A program made the position numbers and the translations under genes. 64,000 nucleotides of DNA, taken from positions 62,001-126,000 of the forward strand of contig NZ_JAFKID010000004.1 in NCBI RefSeq assembly GCF_017306545.1, written 5' to 3'. Below the pieces are notes generated by a model that worked only from the letters and a program-made list of their open reading frames with translations, was not told where the DNA came from and did no database searches. How positions within the stretch are numbered: position 1 is the first letter of the stretch; each line of letters starts with the position of its first letter. Positions 17,467-26,052 of this stretch are shown here, piece after piece. The DNA comes from Mesorhizobium sp. (GTDB lineage: Bacteria > Pseudomonadota > Alphaproteobacteria > Rhizobiales > Rhizobiaceae).

Positions 17467-19225
17467 AGGTTTTCCTGGCGCTGCGTCGTTCGACGAACTG
17501 GAAGAGGCTTGCCGCGACGACCATCAGCACCGTCCACAAAAGGCCGAGCGCGCTCAGCTCGCCGGCCTGTCCGTTTTGCCAAAGGTCGAGCATCGCAACC
17601 GCGATAACCTGGGAGCGGGGCCCCGACAGGAGCACGGCGATCGACAGTTCGCGCGAGGCGATGAGGAAGATGAAGAGCCATCCCGCCATCAGCGCCGGCG
17701 ACAGCAGCGGCGCGACGATGCGCAGGAAGGTTCCGATCAGGCCCGCACCCGACACCGCCGAGGCCTCCTCCAGTTCCTTGTGCAGTTGCAGCACGCCCGA
17801 ATAGGCGTAGCGCATGCCGTATGGCATGTAACGGATGAGGTAGGCGATGCCGATCAGCCAGATGGTGCCGTAGAGCGCGAAGGGAAGCCGGAGCGAAAGG
17901 TCGATCGCCGCCACGCCGAGCACGATGCCGGGAAAGATCAGCGGCGCGGTCGCCAGCTGGTCGATCAGCCGGCCGCCGAACTGGCGCCGCGCCGCGAGCC
18001 AGCCGGCAACACCGGTGATGAGCATCGCCGCCGTCGCCGCGAAGATCGAAACGGTCAAGGTGTTGGTGACGAGCGTCAGGTAGGTCGGCGCCGTCAGTAC
18101 GGCGCGGAAGTTGGCGAGGGTCATATTCTTCAATGCGGCGACCGAGACAGGGCCGACGAACGGCGTCGCCGCCATCCAAATGAGCGCCATCAGCGGCAGC
18201 GCCAGCACTAGAAGGAAGATGACGAGGATGACGGCGCCGGCGACCGCCCGCCCGGCACCGAGATCGAAGGGACGCGGACGATAGCCCTTGCCGGTCACGC
18301 TCGCATAGCGGTCCGCGCGGCGCGCGATGCGGCCGTAAAGTGCGATCAGCCCGGTGATGAGGACCAGCATGACGACGGAGAACGAGGCGGCATGACCAAG
18401 CTGCGGCGGGAATTCCTTGACGGCGAGGTAGATGTCGGTCGTCAGCACCCGCACATTGCCCGGAATGCCGACGAGCGCCGGCACCTCGAAGGATTCGACG
18501 TTGCGGATGAAGACGAAGATGGCGAGCGCCAGGATCGCCGGCCAGGCGAGGCGCAGCGACACCAGCCAGATCGTGTCGAGCACGGTAGCGCCGTTCACGC
18601 GCGCCGCTTCCTCCATCTCGGCATTGGCCATGCGGAAGGTCGCCGCCATCAGCAGGTAGACCAGCGGCGACCACAGGAAGCCTTCGACGATAATCATTCC
18701 CGGCAGCGTGTAGGGGTCGAAGAGAACGCCGGACGATCCTGTCAGCGCCCGGTAAAGCTGATTGACCGGGCCGGAATGGCCCAGAAGGTAGAGCCAGGCC
18801 ATCACGTAGAGCACGTAGGGCGTGCCGAGCGAAACGATCGCGGTCAGTGTCGCCAGCCGCTTGAACGGCGTGTTCGTGCGCTCGACCAGCCAGGCGAGCG
18901 TGCCACCGACCAGCAGCGAGATCAGCGTCGCCGAGCCGGCGAAGACGACGGTGTTGAAGACAACGGCAATGAAGCTCCTGTCCTGGATCAACTCGGCGTA
19001 GTGGGCGAGCGTAAGGCCGCTCGCCGCGCCGTCGCTCCCCGTATCGGAGAAGCTCATGGCGATCAGCGACAGGATCGGCGGAATGACGAGCAGCGCAAGT
19101 ACGGCGGCCAGCGCGATGGCCAGCGGGCGCAGGCCCGCGGCCGGCCGGACCCGCTTGCGGCGCACGGTTGCCGCGGCGGCGGCTGGCCTTGCCGCCGCAG
19201 TTTGCGTGGGCGTTCCGCCGGCCAT
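17459..19225 (-). CDS. ABC permease with two fused transmembrane domains (FbpB-like)
   Basis: 588 residues with about twelve predicted membrane segments. Two copies of the binding-protein-dependent permease domain are seen (residues ~75-300 and ~355-575), as in FbpB/ThiP-type transporters where one polypeptide forms both halves of the channel. The N-terminus is an alanine-rich, arginine-rich cytoplasmic tail. ATG 19225 is chosen because it lies just two bases after the binding-protein stop; the longer open frame upstream is a shadow of that gene. It works with the ATPase at 16327-17466 and the binding protein at 19228-20280. Confidence 0.87.
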   Translation of the reverse strand: MAGGTPTQTAAARPAAAAATVRRKRVRPAAGLRPLAIALAAVLALLVIPPILSLIAMSFSDTGSDGAASGLTLAHYAELIQDRSFIAVVFNTVVFAGSATLISLLVGGTLAWLVERTNTPFKRLATLTAIVSLGTPYVLYVMAWLYLLGHSGPVNQLYRALTGSSGVLFDPYTLPGMIIVEGFLWSPLVYLLMAATFRMANAEMEEAARVNGATVLDTIWLVSLRLAWPAILALAIFVFIRNVESFEVPALVGIPGNVRVLTTDIYLAVKEFPPQLGHAASFSVVMLVLITGLIALYGRIARRADRYASVTGKGYRPRPFDLGAGRAVAGAVILVIFLLVLALPLMALIWMAATPFVGPVSVAALKNMTLANFRAVLTAPTYLTLVTNTLTVSIFAATAAMLITGVAGWLAARRQFGGRLIDQLATAPLIFPGIVLGVAAIDLSLRLPFALYGTIWLIGIAYLIRYMPYGMRYAYSGVLQLHKELEEASAVSGAGLIGTFLRIVAPLLSPALMAGWLFIFLIASRELSIAVLLSGPRSQVIAVAMLDLWQNGQAGELSALGLLWTVLMVVAASLFQFVERRSARKTFG

Positions 19226-19227
19226 GT

Positions 19228-20280
19228 CTATTGGAACAGATCCTTGTAGATCTTTGTCCATTTCGGCAGGTCCGCCAGTGCCTCCTCGTTGGTGATGACC
19301 GTGACCTTGAAGTGCCCCGCCTCGGGCTTGAGCGTCGGTTCTGCCGCCGGAACGCCGGGGTGGGCGGGCAGGTAGTTCGCCGCCTGGAACACCTTCTGGC
19401 CCTCCTCGGAGAGAATGAAATCGACGAACAGCTTGCCGGCGTTCGGATGCGGGCTGTTCTTCAGCAGGCCGACGTAGTTGCCGGTGCTGACCAGCGGTTC
19501 CATCTTCAGCCAGACGACGGGCGCGCCCTTGGCGGCGCTGATCACCGAATGGTGGTTGAAGGTCATCAGGCCGAGCTGGTGCTCGCCGGCGATCACCTGG
19601 TCGAGCACGACGCGCTGGCTGGCCGGCACCTTGACGACGTCCTGCCCGGCCAGCTTCTTCAGGTAGTCCATGCCCTTGTCTTCGCCGTAGACCTTCAGGA
19701 TGTTGCCGATGAAGCCCGGCGGGCCGTTCGGCGTCAGGTCGGTGGTCCAGGCCATCTTGCCCTTCCACTTCGGATCGAGCAGGTCGTCATAGGTCCTCGG
19801 CCATTCGGCTTCCGGCACGAGGCTGGTGTTGACGGCTGTCGTCAGGATGGCGAGGTTGATGGCGTGGAAGCGGCCGTTCGGGTCCTTCAACTCCGCAGGG
19901 TAGGCCGCCGCCGCGTCCGGCGAATAGGCGACGAGATTGTCGAGCGGCATCACCTGGAAGAAGGCGGAATTGCCGTCGAAGGCATCGGCCTGCACGCTGT
20001 CGGCCTTGATTTCGTTGAGCAGCTTCAGGGCCATCTCGCCCGCCGGCGTCCGCGAATATTCGACCTTGATGCCGTATTTCGCCTCGAACGCCTCGGCGAC
20101 CGGGCGCACGAGCTGGTTGACGATGAGGGACGAGTACCAGACGACCGTGCCTTCCTTCCTGGCGGCGTCGATCAGCGCCTGGTCCGCGGCCGTGGCGCTG
20201 CTGGCGGCAAGTCCGGCGGCAAGCAGCGTGGCGGCGATCAGGGTCCTGCGCGTCAGTCTGGCGGTGTGGCCATGGCTCAT
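19228..20280 (-). CDS. Periplasmic substrate-binding protein (family 1, FbpA-like)
   Basis: 350 residues. It has a signal peptide over residues 1-32 with a TRRTLIA start, a hydrophobic core and ASSATAAD cleavage region; the double arginine could allow Tat export. The mature part begins DQALIDAARKEGTVVWYSS, typical of the iron/thiamine/phosphonate binding-protein family. A very strong ribosome site (AAGGGAGGAGAG) precedes the ATG at 20280. The gene lies upstream of the double permease and the ATPase and binds their unknown substrate. Tyrosine pairs typical for ferric-iron binding at the C-terminal part are not obvious, so iron is not favoured. Confidence 0.87.
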   Translation of the reverse strand: MSHGHTARLTRRTLIAATLLAAGLAASSATAADQALIDAARKEGTVVWYSSLIVNQLVRPVAEAFEAKYGIKVEYSRTPAGEMALKLLNEIKADSVQADAFDGNSAFFQVMPLDNLVAYSPDAAAAYPAELKDPNGRFHAINLAILTTAVNTSLVPEAEWPRTYDDLLDPKWKGKMAWTTDLTPNGPPGFIGNILKVYGEDKGMDYLKKLAGQDVVKVPASQRVVLDQVIAGEHQLGLMTFNHHSVISAAKGAPVVWLKMEPLVSTGNYVGLLKNSPHPNAGKLFVDFILSEEGQKVFQAANYLPAHPGVPAAEPTLKPEAGHFKVTVITNEEALADLPKWTKIYKDLFQ

Positions 20281-20313
20281 GTTCTCTCCTCCCTTTTTTT
20301 GATTGTGTCCCGG

Positions 20314-20646
20314 TCAGTCCCCGGTCCTGGCGGCGAAGGGCGGCGAGAACGGCGCCACCCGCATGATCCGCGATTCCTGGGCCACGAACGAGCCCGTGTT
20401 CATGCCGCGGAACTTGATCCAGTCGGGGTCGGCTTCGAGCTTGGCCCGGCGCGTCTCGCGGTCGGCCAAGCTTTCGTAGGCCCACAGGAAGACGACCTGG
20501 TTGAGCGGGCCGATCTCGCTGACGAAGAAGCCGTAGATCTTGCCGAGATAGCGCTCCTGTACCGGCAGCCCGTATTTCTCGTAGCGCTGCATGTATTCGT
20601 TCATCCGGCCGTGCGGCAGCGTGTAGGTGCGGTGCTCGATGAGCAT
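20314..20646 (-). CDS. NIPSNAP-family protein
   Basis: 110 residues. The sequence starts IEHRTYTLPHGRMNEYMQRYEKYGLPV and contains the conserved pattern GFFVSEIGPLNQVVFLWAYES and RRAKLEADPDW, which are hallmarks of NIPSNAP (ferredoxin-like alpha/beta dimer). The biochemical role is unknown; bacterial members often sit in catabolic operons. AGAGG stands nine bases before the ATG. It lies between the SDR gene and the binding-protein gene and is part of that operon. Confidence 0.85.
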   Translation of the reverse strand: MLIEHRTYTLPHGRMNEYMQRYEKYGLPVQERYLGKIYGFFVSEIGPLNQVVFLWAYESLADRETRRAKLEADPDWIKFRGMNTGSFVAQESRIMRVAPFSPPFAARTGD

Positions 20647-20767
20647 TATTGTGCCTCTGTCCTGTCAGGTTCCGATTTCGGATGGCGGGCGGCCGACGCC
20701 GCCGGAGCGCGCCTTGCGGCGGTCTGCGCCGGGCGTTGGCCGACCGCGTTGTCTGTTGTGTGCGCCC

Positions 20768-21571
20768 TCATTGCGCCGTCAGCCCGCCGTCGACGACCAG
20801 GCTGGAGCCGGTGATGAAGCCGGCGTCGTCGGAAGCCAGGAAGACGATGGCCTTGGCGACGTCCTCGACGGTGCCGAAACGGCCGATCGGGTGATTGGCG
20901 AGCGCGATCGAGCGCGCCTCCTCGACGCTGCCGGAGGAAAGCTTCTTGGCCCGCGCGGCGAAGGTCTGCCTGCCCTGGGCGGTTTCGATAACACCGGGAT
21001 GGACCGCGTTGACACGGATGCGGTAGCCCTGCCGGCCGAAGCCGACGGCGGTCGCCTTGGTGAACAGCGCGATGCCGCCCTTGGTCATCGAATAGAGCGG
21101 ATCGATCGGCGAGCCGACAAGGCCCGACACCGAGGACAGGTTGACGATCGACGAGCCTTCCGGGCTCGTTCCGGCATTCTTTCTCAGTAGCGGCAGGGCG
21201 TATTTGGTGCCGAGGAAGGTGCCGGTCTGGTTGACCGCCTGCATCTTCTGCCAGTCGGCGAGGCTGGCTTCCTCGACGTTGCGGCCGAACAGGATGCCGG
21301 CATTGTTGACGAGAATGTCGAGGCCGCCGAATTTCTCTTCGGCCACCGCCATCGCGGCGGTCCAGTCGGCTTCGCTCGACACGTCGAGGTGGACGAAATG
21401 CGCCGTGCCGCCGTCGGCGGCGATGCCGGCGGCGACCGCGCGGCCTTCCCCGTCCAGTATGTCGCCGACGAGCACCTTCGCTCCGGCGCCTGCCATCATG
21501 CGCGCCGCCGCGGCGCCGATGCCGATGGCTGCCCCGGTGACGAGGGCGGCCTTGCCGTCGAGACGGTTCAT
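20768..21571 (-). CDS. Short-chain dehydrogenase/reductase (SDR)
   Basis: 267 residues, the classical SDR length. Visible motifs: TGAAIGIGAAA cofactor-binding loop at the N-terminus, LVNNAG near residue 88, the active-site serine in SSVSG, and YSMTK with the catalytic tyrosine and lysine near 159-163, then HPGVIET. It likely oxidises or reduces a hydroxyl/keto group of the compound imported by the neighbouring ABC transporter. It is the first gene of the minus-strand operon, facing the LysR gene across a divergent promoter region. Confidence 0.88.
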   Translation of the reverse strand: MNRLDGKAALVTGAAIGIGAAAARMMAGAGAKVLVGDILDGEGRAVAAGIAADGGTAHFVHLDVSSEADWTAAMAVAEEKFGGLDILVNNAGILFGRNVEEASLADWQKMQAVNQTGTFLGTKYALPLLRKNAGTSPEGSSIVNLSSVSGLVGSPIDPLYSMTKGGIALFTKATAVGFGRQGYRIRVNAVHPGVIETAQGRQTFAARAKKLSSGSVEEARSIALANHPIGRFGTVEDVAKAIVFLASDDAGFITGSSLVVDGGLTAQ

Positions 21572-22003
21572 GCGGATGCTCCCGGTGCCTTGCCGGCTCG
21601 GTATGGTCCAGCCAAGTTTCGGGCGATCTAGCGGCGTTTTTCGCTATGTTTCAAAGACAATAGTTCGATGGTTTCCATGCCTGAACGGCATGGATTGCGA
21701 AAGCGATGGCGGTTGGCAGCGCCGCTTTGGCCGTTTGTTGCCTTGCCGCGAAGCGGTTCGGCCGATGCCGTTTCCTCGCACGATCGATGCCTGGAGCAAT
21801 GGCAAGCTATGCTTTATCGGTATCGTGACGATCAAAAAATTGTCTTTGAATTATAGCTTGAAACCGACCTAGATCGCGGCCTGCGAATGCAGGGTTGCGG
21901 GCACGGTTCGGGAATACGCCGGGCGGCCGCATCGCCCTGACCCTGCGGGGAAGGCAGCGTCCGCTACGGTGGCGATACCGATGGAGAGACGACGGGGCGC
22001 CGC
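21572..22003. promoter_or_regulatory. Divergent promoter region with 39-bp inverted duplication
   Basis: 432 bases between the SDR operon and the LysR operon. The block 21839-21877 (plus) and the block 21661-21623 (read on the minus strand) share ATTGTCTTTGAA perfectly and agree at about 30 of 39 positions, including ATAGC and CTAGATCGC. Each copy points into the operon it precedes, so both promoters appear to carry the same regulator site or start region. The regulator is probably the adjacent LysR protein. Confidence 0.6.
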
Positions 22004-22969
22004 ATGAAATCCTATTCGCATTTCGACATAACCGGCCTGCACTATTTTTCGGTCGTGGCCGAGGAGCGCTCCTTTTCGCGCGCCTCGGCACGGTTGAGGA
22101 TCGCCCAGCCGGCGATCAGCCGCAAGATCAAGGCGCTGGAGCAGGACCTCGGCGTTCAGCTCTTCACCCGCCACACGCGCGGGGTCGATCTGACCGAGCC
22201 CGGCGAAAGCCTGCTCAGGAACGCCTACGGGCTGTTTCGCCAGATCGAGAACCTGCGCGACCATGCCGTCACGTCCGGCGAGACGCCGCGCGGCGTCGTC
22301 ACGGTCGGCGTCCTGCCGACCCCCGGCGAATACATCGTGCCCAAGCTGGTCGAGCAGGCGCGCAAACTCTATCCGGAGATAAAATTCCGTATCGTGGAAG
22401 GCTATTCCGGCGACCTGCATGCCATGCTGGTCAACCAGGAGATCAACATCGCCGTCATGCACGCGCCGATGCCGCATCCCGACATCGTCGTGCACGACCT
22501 GCTGGTTGATTACCTGTGTCTCGTCGGCAAGGCCGGCACGCTGAAGAAGACGACCTATCCGTTCGCCGAGGCGGCCGCCTTCCCGCTGATCCTGCCGGCG
22601 GCGCCGAACCTGCTCAGGCTGCGCATCGACCAGATCGCCGAAAGCCGCAACATCGGCCTCAACGTCAGCCATCAATGCAACGGCTTCTGGCTGACCAAGG
22701 CGCTGATCCGCAACGGCGCCGGCTACACCATGGTTACGTTCGGCTCGGTCGTCACCGATCTCGAAAAGGGGGATTTCGACGTTTCGCTGGTCGCCGACCC
22801 GAACGTTCCCTGGCCCCTGGCGGTCGCCATGCGGGCCGACCAGCACCGGCGCCTGTCGCTGGTGGTCATCAAGGGGCTGATCGAAACCATTGTCGCCGAA
22901 CTGCGCTCGAAGCAGATCTGGCAGCAGATTCCGCAGGCGGCCCGCCTCAAGGGAGAGATCGAAGCATGA
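22004..22969 (+). CDS. LysR-family transcriptional regulator
   Basis: 321 residues. The N-terminal winged helix-turn-helix reads LHYFSVVAEERSFSRASARL and AQPAISRKIKALEQDLG, the standard LysR signature; the remainder is the two-lobed effector domain (PRGVVTVGVLPTPGEYIVP onwards). It is followed with an ATGA overlap by the SMP-30 gene, so the regulator heads its own catabolic operon and likely also controls the divergent SDR/ABC operon. The inducer is unknown. Confidence 0.92.
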   Translation: MKSYSHFDITGLHYFSVVAEERSFSRASARLRIAQPAISRKIKALEQDLGVQLFTRHTRGVDLTEPGESLLRNAYGLFRQIENLRDHAVTSGETPRGVVTVGVLPTPGEYIVPKLVEQARKLYPEIKFRIVEGYSGDLHAMLVNQEINIAVMHAPMPHPDIVVHDLLVDYLCLVGKAGTLKKTTYPFAEAAAFPLILPAAPNLLRLRIDQIAESRNIGLNVSHQCNGFWLTKALIRNGAGYTMVTFGSVVTDLEKGDFDVSLVADPNVPWPLAVAMRADQHRRLSLVVIKGLIETIVAELRSKQIWQQIPQAARLKGEIEA

Positions 22970-23832
22970 ATGTCGAAGTCGCCGTCGCCGCCGCAAATAC
23001 GCTCGGCGAATGCCCGCTCTGGTGCGACCGCACCGAAAAGCTCTACTGGGTGGACGGGCGCGCCCCGGCGCTCCACACGCTCGACCCTGCAACCGGCGAA
23101 ACAGCGGGTTTCCCGATGCCGGAAACGATCGGCTCCATCTGCCTGACGAACGACGGCGGCCTGCTCGGCGCGATGATGACCGGCGTGTTCCGCCTGTCGC
23201 TGAAAGGGAAGGTCGGCGAGGCGGTCGCCTGGCGCGAGCCGGACCAGCCCGACAACCGCTTCAACGACGGGCGCTGCGACCGCCGCGGCCGTTTCTGGGT
23301 CGGCACCATGAACGACAAGGCGCGCATTCCGACCGGCAACCTGTGGCGCCTCGACGGCCGGGACGCGGTCCGGATGGCCGGCGACATCATCGTGCCGAAC
23401 TCGCTCGCCTTTTCGCCGGACGATCGCACCCTTTATCTGTCCGACACCTATCGGCACGAGATTTATGCCTACGACTTCGACCTCGACGACGGCGCCATCT
23501 CCAACCGGCGGCTGTTTTCCGACCTGCACGACCGGCCGGGCCGGCCGGACGGTTCGGCCATCGACGCCGAGGGTTGCTTGTGGAATGCCGAATATGCAGG
23601 CGGCCGCGTCGTCCGCTACCGGCCGGACGGCCGCATCGACAGGGTGATCGAAATGCCGGTGAGCCAGCCGTCCTGCTGTTGCTTCGGCGGGCGCGATCTC
23701 GACGAACTCTATATCACCTCCGCCCGGCAACGCCTGTCGCCGGGAGAGCTTGAGGCCCAGCCGCTCGCCGGTGCGCTGTTCGTCGTCCGGCCGGGCGTCA
23801 AGGGGCTGCCCGAAGCCCGTTTCGCCGGTTGA
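22966..23832 (+). CDS. SMP-30/gluconolaconase/LRE-family protein
   Basis: 288 residues. The opening NTLGECPLWCDRTEKLYWVDG gives the conserved glutamate metal ligand, and RFNDGRCDRRGRFWVGTMN and SLAFSPDDRTLYLSDT supply the asparagine and aspartate ligands of the six-bladed propeller. Members hydrolyse sugar lactones with a divalent metal. A CCC run near residue 232 is unusual. Together with the SDR and the D-hydroxyacid dehydrogenase this points to oxidation of a sugar or sugar acid via a lactone; this pathway is inferred. Confidence 0.87.
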   Translation: MNVEVAVAAANTLGECPLWCDRTEKLYWVDGRAPALHTLDPATGETAGFPMPETIGSICLTNDGGLLGAMMTGVFRLSLKGKVGEAVAWREPDQPDNRFNDGRCDRRGRFWVGTMNDKARIPTGNLWRLDGRDAVRMAGDIIVPNSLAFSPDDRTLYLSDTYRHEIYAYDFDLDDGAISNRRLFSDLHDRPGRPDGSAIDAEGCLWNAEYAGGRVVRYRPDGRIDRVIEMPVSQPSCCCFGGRDLDELYITSARQRLSPGELEAQPLAGALFVVRPGVKGLPEARFAG

Positions 23833-23840
23833 GGCAGGCG

Positions 23841-24779
23841 ATGCGGCATCACATCCTTCTCACGGCGCCGGTCGAGCCGAGGCTGATGGCCGGCCTCGAC
23901 GCCGTCTATACGGTTCATCGCCTGTGGGAAGCCGAAGACCCCGGCGCGCTGCTTGCCTCGGCCGCGGCTTTCGTGACGGGCGTCGTCACCCGCAGCGTCG
24001 TCGGGGCGGACGCCGCGCTGATGGCGGCGCTGCCGAAGCTCGAGGTCATAGCGCTCTTCGGCATCGGCGCCGACGCGGTCGATCTGGCGGCGGCGAAGGC
24101 GAGGGGCATCCGCGTCGCCAACACGCCGGGCGTGCAGACCGAGGACACCGCCGACTACAGCATCGCGCTTCTGCTGGCGCTGGCCAGGCGCATCGTCGAG
24201 GGCGACCGCCACGTGCGCCAGGGGCGCTGGCAGCATGGCCTGCTGGCGAATTCGACGCGGGTGAGCGGCAAGACGCTGGGCATCGTCGGGCTGGGCCGTA
24301 TCGGCTCCGGCGTGGCGCGGCGGGCCGAGGCCTTCGCCATGAAAATCCTCTATACCGGGCCGACTGCGAAACCGGACGTGCCCTGGACCTATGTCGACAC
24401 CGTCGAAGCGCTCGCCCGCGAGGTCGATTTCCTTGTTCTCACCTGTCCCGGCGGGCCGGCGACCAGGGGAATTGTCAACGCCGAGGTGCTGAGGGCGCTC
24501 GGCGCCGACGGCATGCTCGTCAACATCGCCCGCGCCTCCGTCGTCGACGAACCGGCGCTGATCGCGGCGCTTCGGGATCGCACGATCAAGGCGGCCGCGC
24601 TCGACGTCTTTCCCGACGATCCGCATGTCTCGCCGGCCTTTCTCGATCTGGAGAACGTCGTCCTCGAGCCGCATATCGCCTCGACCACGGTCGAGACGCG
24701 CATGGCGATCTGCGATCTGGTGCTGGAAAATCTTGCCGCGCACTACGGCGGAAAGGTTGCGCCGGGACTGCTCGGATAA
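23841..24779 (+). CDS. D-2-hydroxyacid dehydrogenase
   Basis: 312 residues. The NAD(P)-binding loop GLGRIGSG, the catalytic arginine in NIARASVVDE and the histidine in LEPHIAST are present. The family's catalytic glutamate normally stands in a DVF..EP segment; here the segment reads DVFPDDP, so aspartate replaces it. The enzyme would interconvert a 2-keto acid and a D-2-hydroxy acid (glyoxylate/hydroxypyruvate-reductase-like). ATG 23841 has GAGG upstream; a TTG 12 bases earlier overlapping the previous stop is the alternative. Third gene of the LysR operon. Confidence 0.87.
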   Translation: MRHHILLTAPVEPRLMAGLDAVYTVHRLWEAEDPGALLASAAAFVTGVVTRSVVGADAALMAALPKLEVIALFGIGADAVDLAAAKARGIRVANTPGVQTEDTADYSIALLLALARRIVEGDRHVRQGRWQHGLLANSTRVSGKTLGIVGLGRIGSGVARRAEAFAMKILYTGPTAKPDVPWTYVDTVEALAREVDFLVLTCPGGPATRGIVNAEVLRALGADGMLVNIARASVVDEPALIAALRDRTIKAAALDVFPDDPHVSPAFLDLENVVLEPHIASTTVETRMAICDLVLENLAAHYGGKVAPGLLG

Positions 24780-24792
24780 GGCCACCGCCGGC

Positions 24793-25416
24793 TCAGGACG
24801 CGGACGCATCCTCGTCCGCCCAGCGCGGGCGGCGCATCTGGAAGGTTTCGTCGATCGCCAGATAATCCATGTAGCCCAGCCGGGCGAGGTTGCCGGCCTT
24901 CTTCTGGTCGAACAGCCCGTCGCTCAGCATGGCGTCGTCGATATGGATGCCGACCACCTCGCCGGTGACGACGTAGACGCCGGCCCAACGGCCGTCGAGG
25001 CCCTTGGGCTCGAGGATTTCGGTCAGCCGGCATTCGAGCACCGCCGGCGCGCCGGCGACATGCGGCGCGCCGATCAGGCGGCAAGGGGCCGCCTCGATCC
25101 CGGCATAGGCGAACTTGCTGGCGCCGCGCGGTGCGTCGACCGATGTGGCGTTCATCTGGCGGGCGAATTTTTCTCCCACAAGATTGACGGCGAACTCGCC
25201 CGTCTCGCGGGCGAAGACGACGCTGTCCTTCTCCGCGTCGGCCGAAAACCAGACGAGATAGGGCTCGACCGACAGTGCGTTGAAGAAGGAAAAAGGCGCG
25301 AGATTGACCGCGCCGGATTTGCTTCGCGTGGAAATCCAGCCGATCGGGCGCGGCGCCACGATCGCCTTGAACGGATCGTGGGGCAGGCCGTGCCCGTCGG
25401 ACGGACGGTAAAACAC
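24793..25416 (-). CDS. Flavin reductase-like FMN-binding protein
   Basis: 207 residues starting with a GTG at 25416 (FYRPSDGHGLPHDPFKA), which matches the usual start of this group, continuing VAPRPIGWIST and NLAPFSFFNALS of the flavin reductase-like domain with its split-barrel FMN site. The open frame upstream of the GTG is a shadow of the RidA gene. It starts 5 bases after the ridA stop, so the two are one operon. It could supply reduced flavin to an oxygenase or act directly on a substrate. Confidence 0.87.
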   Translation of the reverse strand: MFYRPSDGHGLPHDPFKAIVAPRPIGWISTRSKSGAVNLAPFSFFNALSVEPYLVWFSADAEKDSVVFARETGEFAVNLVGEKFARQMNATSVDAPRGASKFAYAGIEAAPCRLIGAPHVAGAPAVLECRLTEILEPKGLDGRWAGVYVVTGEVVGIHIDDAMLSDGLFDQKKAGNLARLGYMDYLAIDETFQMRRPRWADEDASAS

Positions 25417-25421
25417 CGTTG

Positions 25422-25817
25422 TCAGTCCTGGCGCGCGGCGATGACGTCGGCCTCGACCTTCCAGGCTGGGTTGGCCAGCCCCGAGACGACGACGGCCGTC
25501 GTTGCCGTCTGCACGCCGGCGAAGTGGCGGTTGCGGATGCCGGCATAGGTGATGATGTCCGCGGCCGACATGCAATAGGCGTTGAACTTGACGATGTCGG
25601 CGAAGTCCATGCCGGCGGAAGCGAGGATGGCGCGGATGTTTTCCATCATCTGCTCGGTCTGCTCCTCCAGGCTTTCCGGTACGGTGCCGTCGGGACGCAC
25701 GCCAACCTGGCCGGCGACGTAGAGATGCCGGCTGTTCTTCGCGGCTTCGACGCCGTGGGCGTAGAGGTTGCGCGCCGGCGGTGCGATGGTGGACGGATTG
25801 TGCAGCTTGTTGGCCAT
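25422..25817 (-). CDS. RidA-family (YjgF/UK114) protein
   Basis: 131 residues. Typical segments are SRHLYVAGQVGVRPDGTVP, QTEQMMENIRAIL and ADIVKFNAYC; the C-terminal end carries VVSGLANPAWKVEADVIA. RidA proteins hydrolyse reactive imines and enamines formed by amino-acid or amine metabolism. The C-terminal arginine usually bracketing the substrate carboxylate is not obvious at the classical place, so it may be one of the Rid subfamilies with another role. ATG 25817 follows GGAGA. The upstream region holds the GTTGAC repeats shared with the aldehyde dehydrogenase operon, so both are likely controlled by the MarR regulator. Confidence 0.83.
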   Translation of the reverse strand: MANKLHNPSTIAPPARNLYAHGVEAAKNSRHLYVAGQVGVRPDGTVPESLEEQTEQMMENIRAILASAGMDFADIVKFNAYCMSAADIITYAGIRNRHFAGVQTATTAVVVSGLANPAWKVEADVIAARQD

Positions 25818-25898
25818 TTCGTTCTCCGTTGAAATCCGCGGGGTCCGCCGTTTCGCGGCCATGCGGCACTGGCTGAAATATCTTGAAACGTTATGTTG

Positions 25899-25942
25899 GT
25901 TGTCGAAATGAACTAGTTGGTTGACATTGTCAACTAGTTGAC
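25899..25942. promoter_or_regulatory. Putative MarR operator upstream of ridA
   Basis: Contains a perfect GTTGAC-ATT-GTCAAC inverted repeat at 25920-25934, an overlapping 14-base palindrome GTCAACTAGTTGAC at 25929-25942, and a degenerate second site at 25899-25913. Read on the minus strand, a 40-base block here matches the region upstream of the aldehyde dehydrogenase at 28 of 40 positions. It lies between ridA (minus) and the MarR gene (plus). The remaining bases to 26052 show nothing clear. Confidence 0.62.
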
Positions 25943-26052
25943 GGCAAGGCTCTTCCACAAAGGAGTGGATTTTCGACAATGGTTCGGGTTGAGGTGAGAG
26001 CGAAGTTCGCGTTTTTGGCGAATCTGGGCCGAGACAGGCAAGGGGCGAGCGC

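Noticed and set aside
17466-19768. Extended open frame before the double permease start
   Set aside because: The part above 19225 is a shadow of the binding-protein gene; the start two bases after its stop is better.
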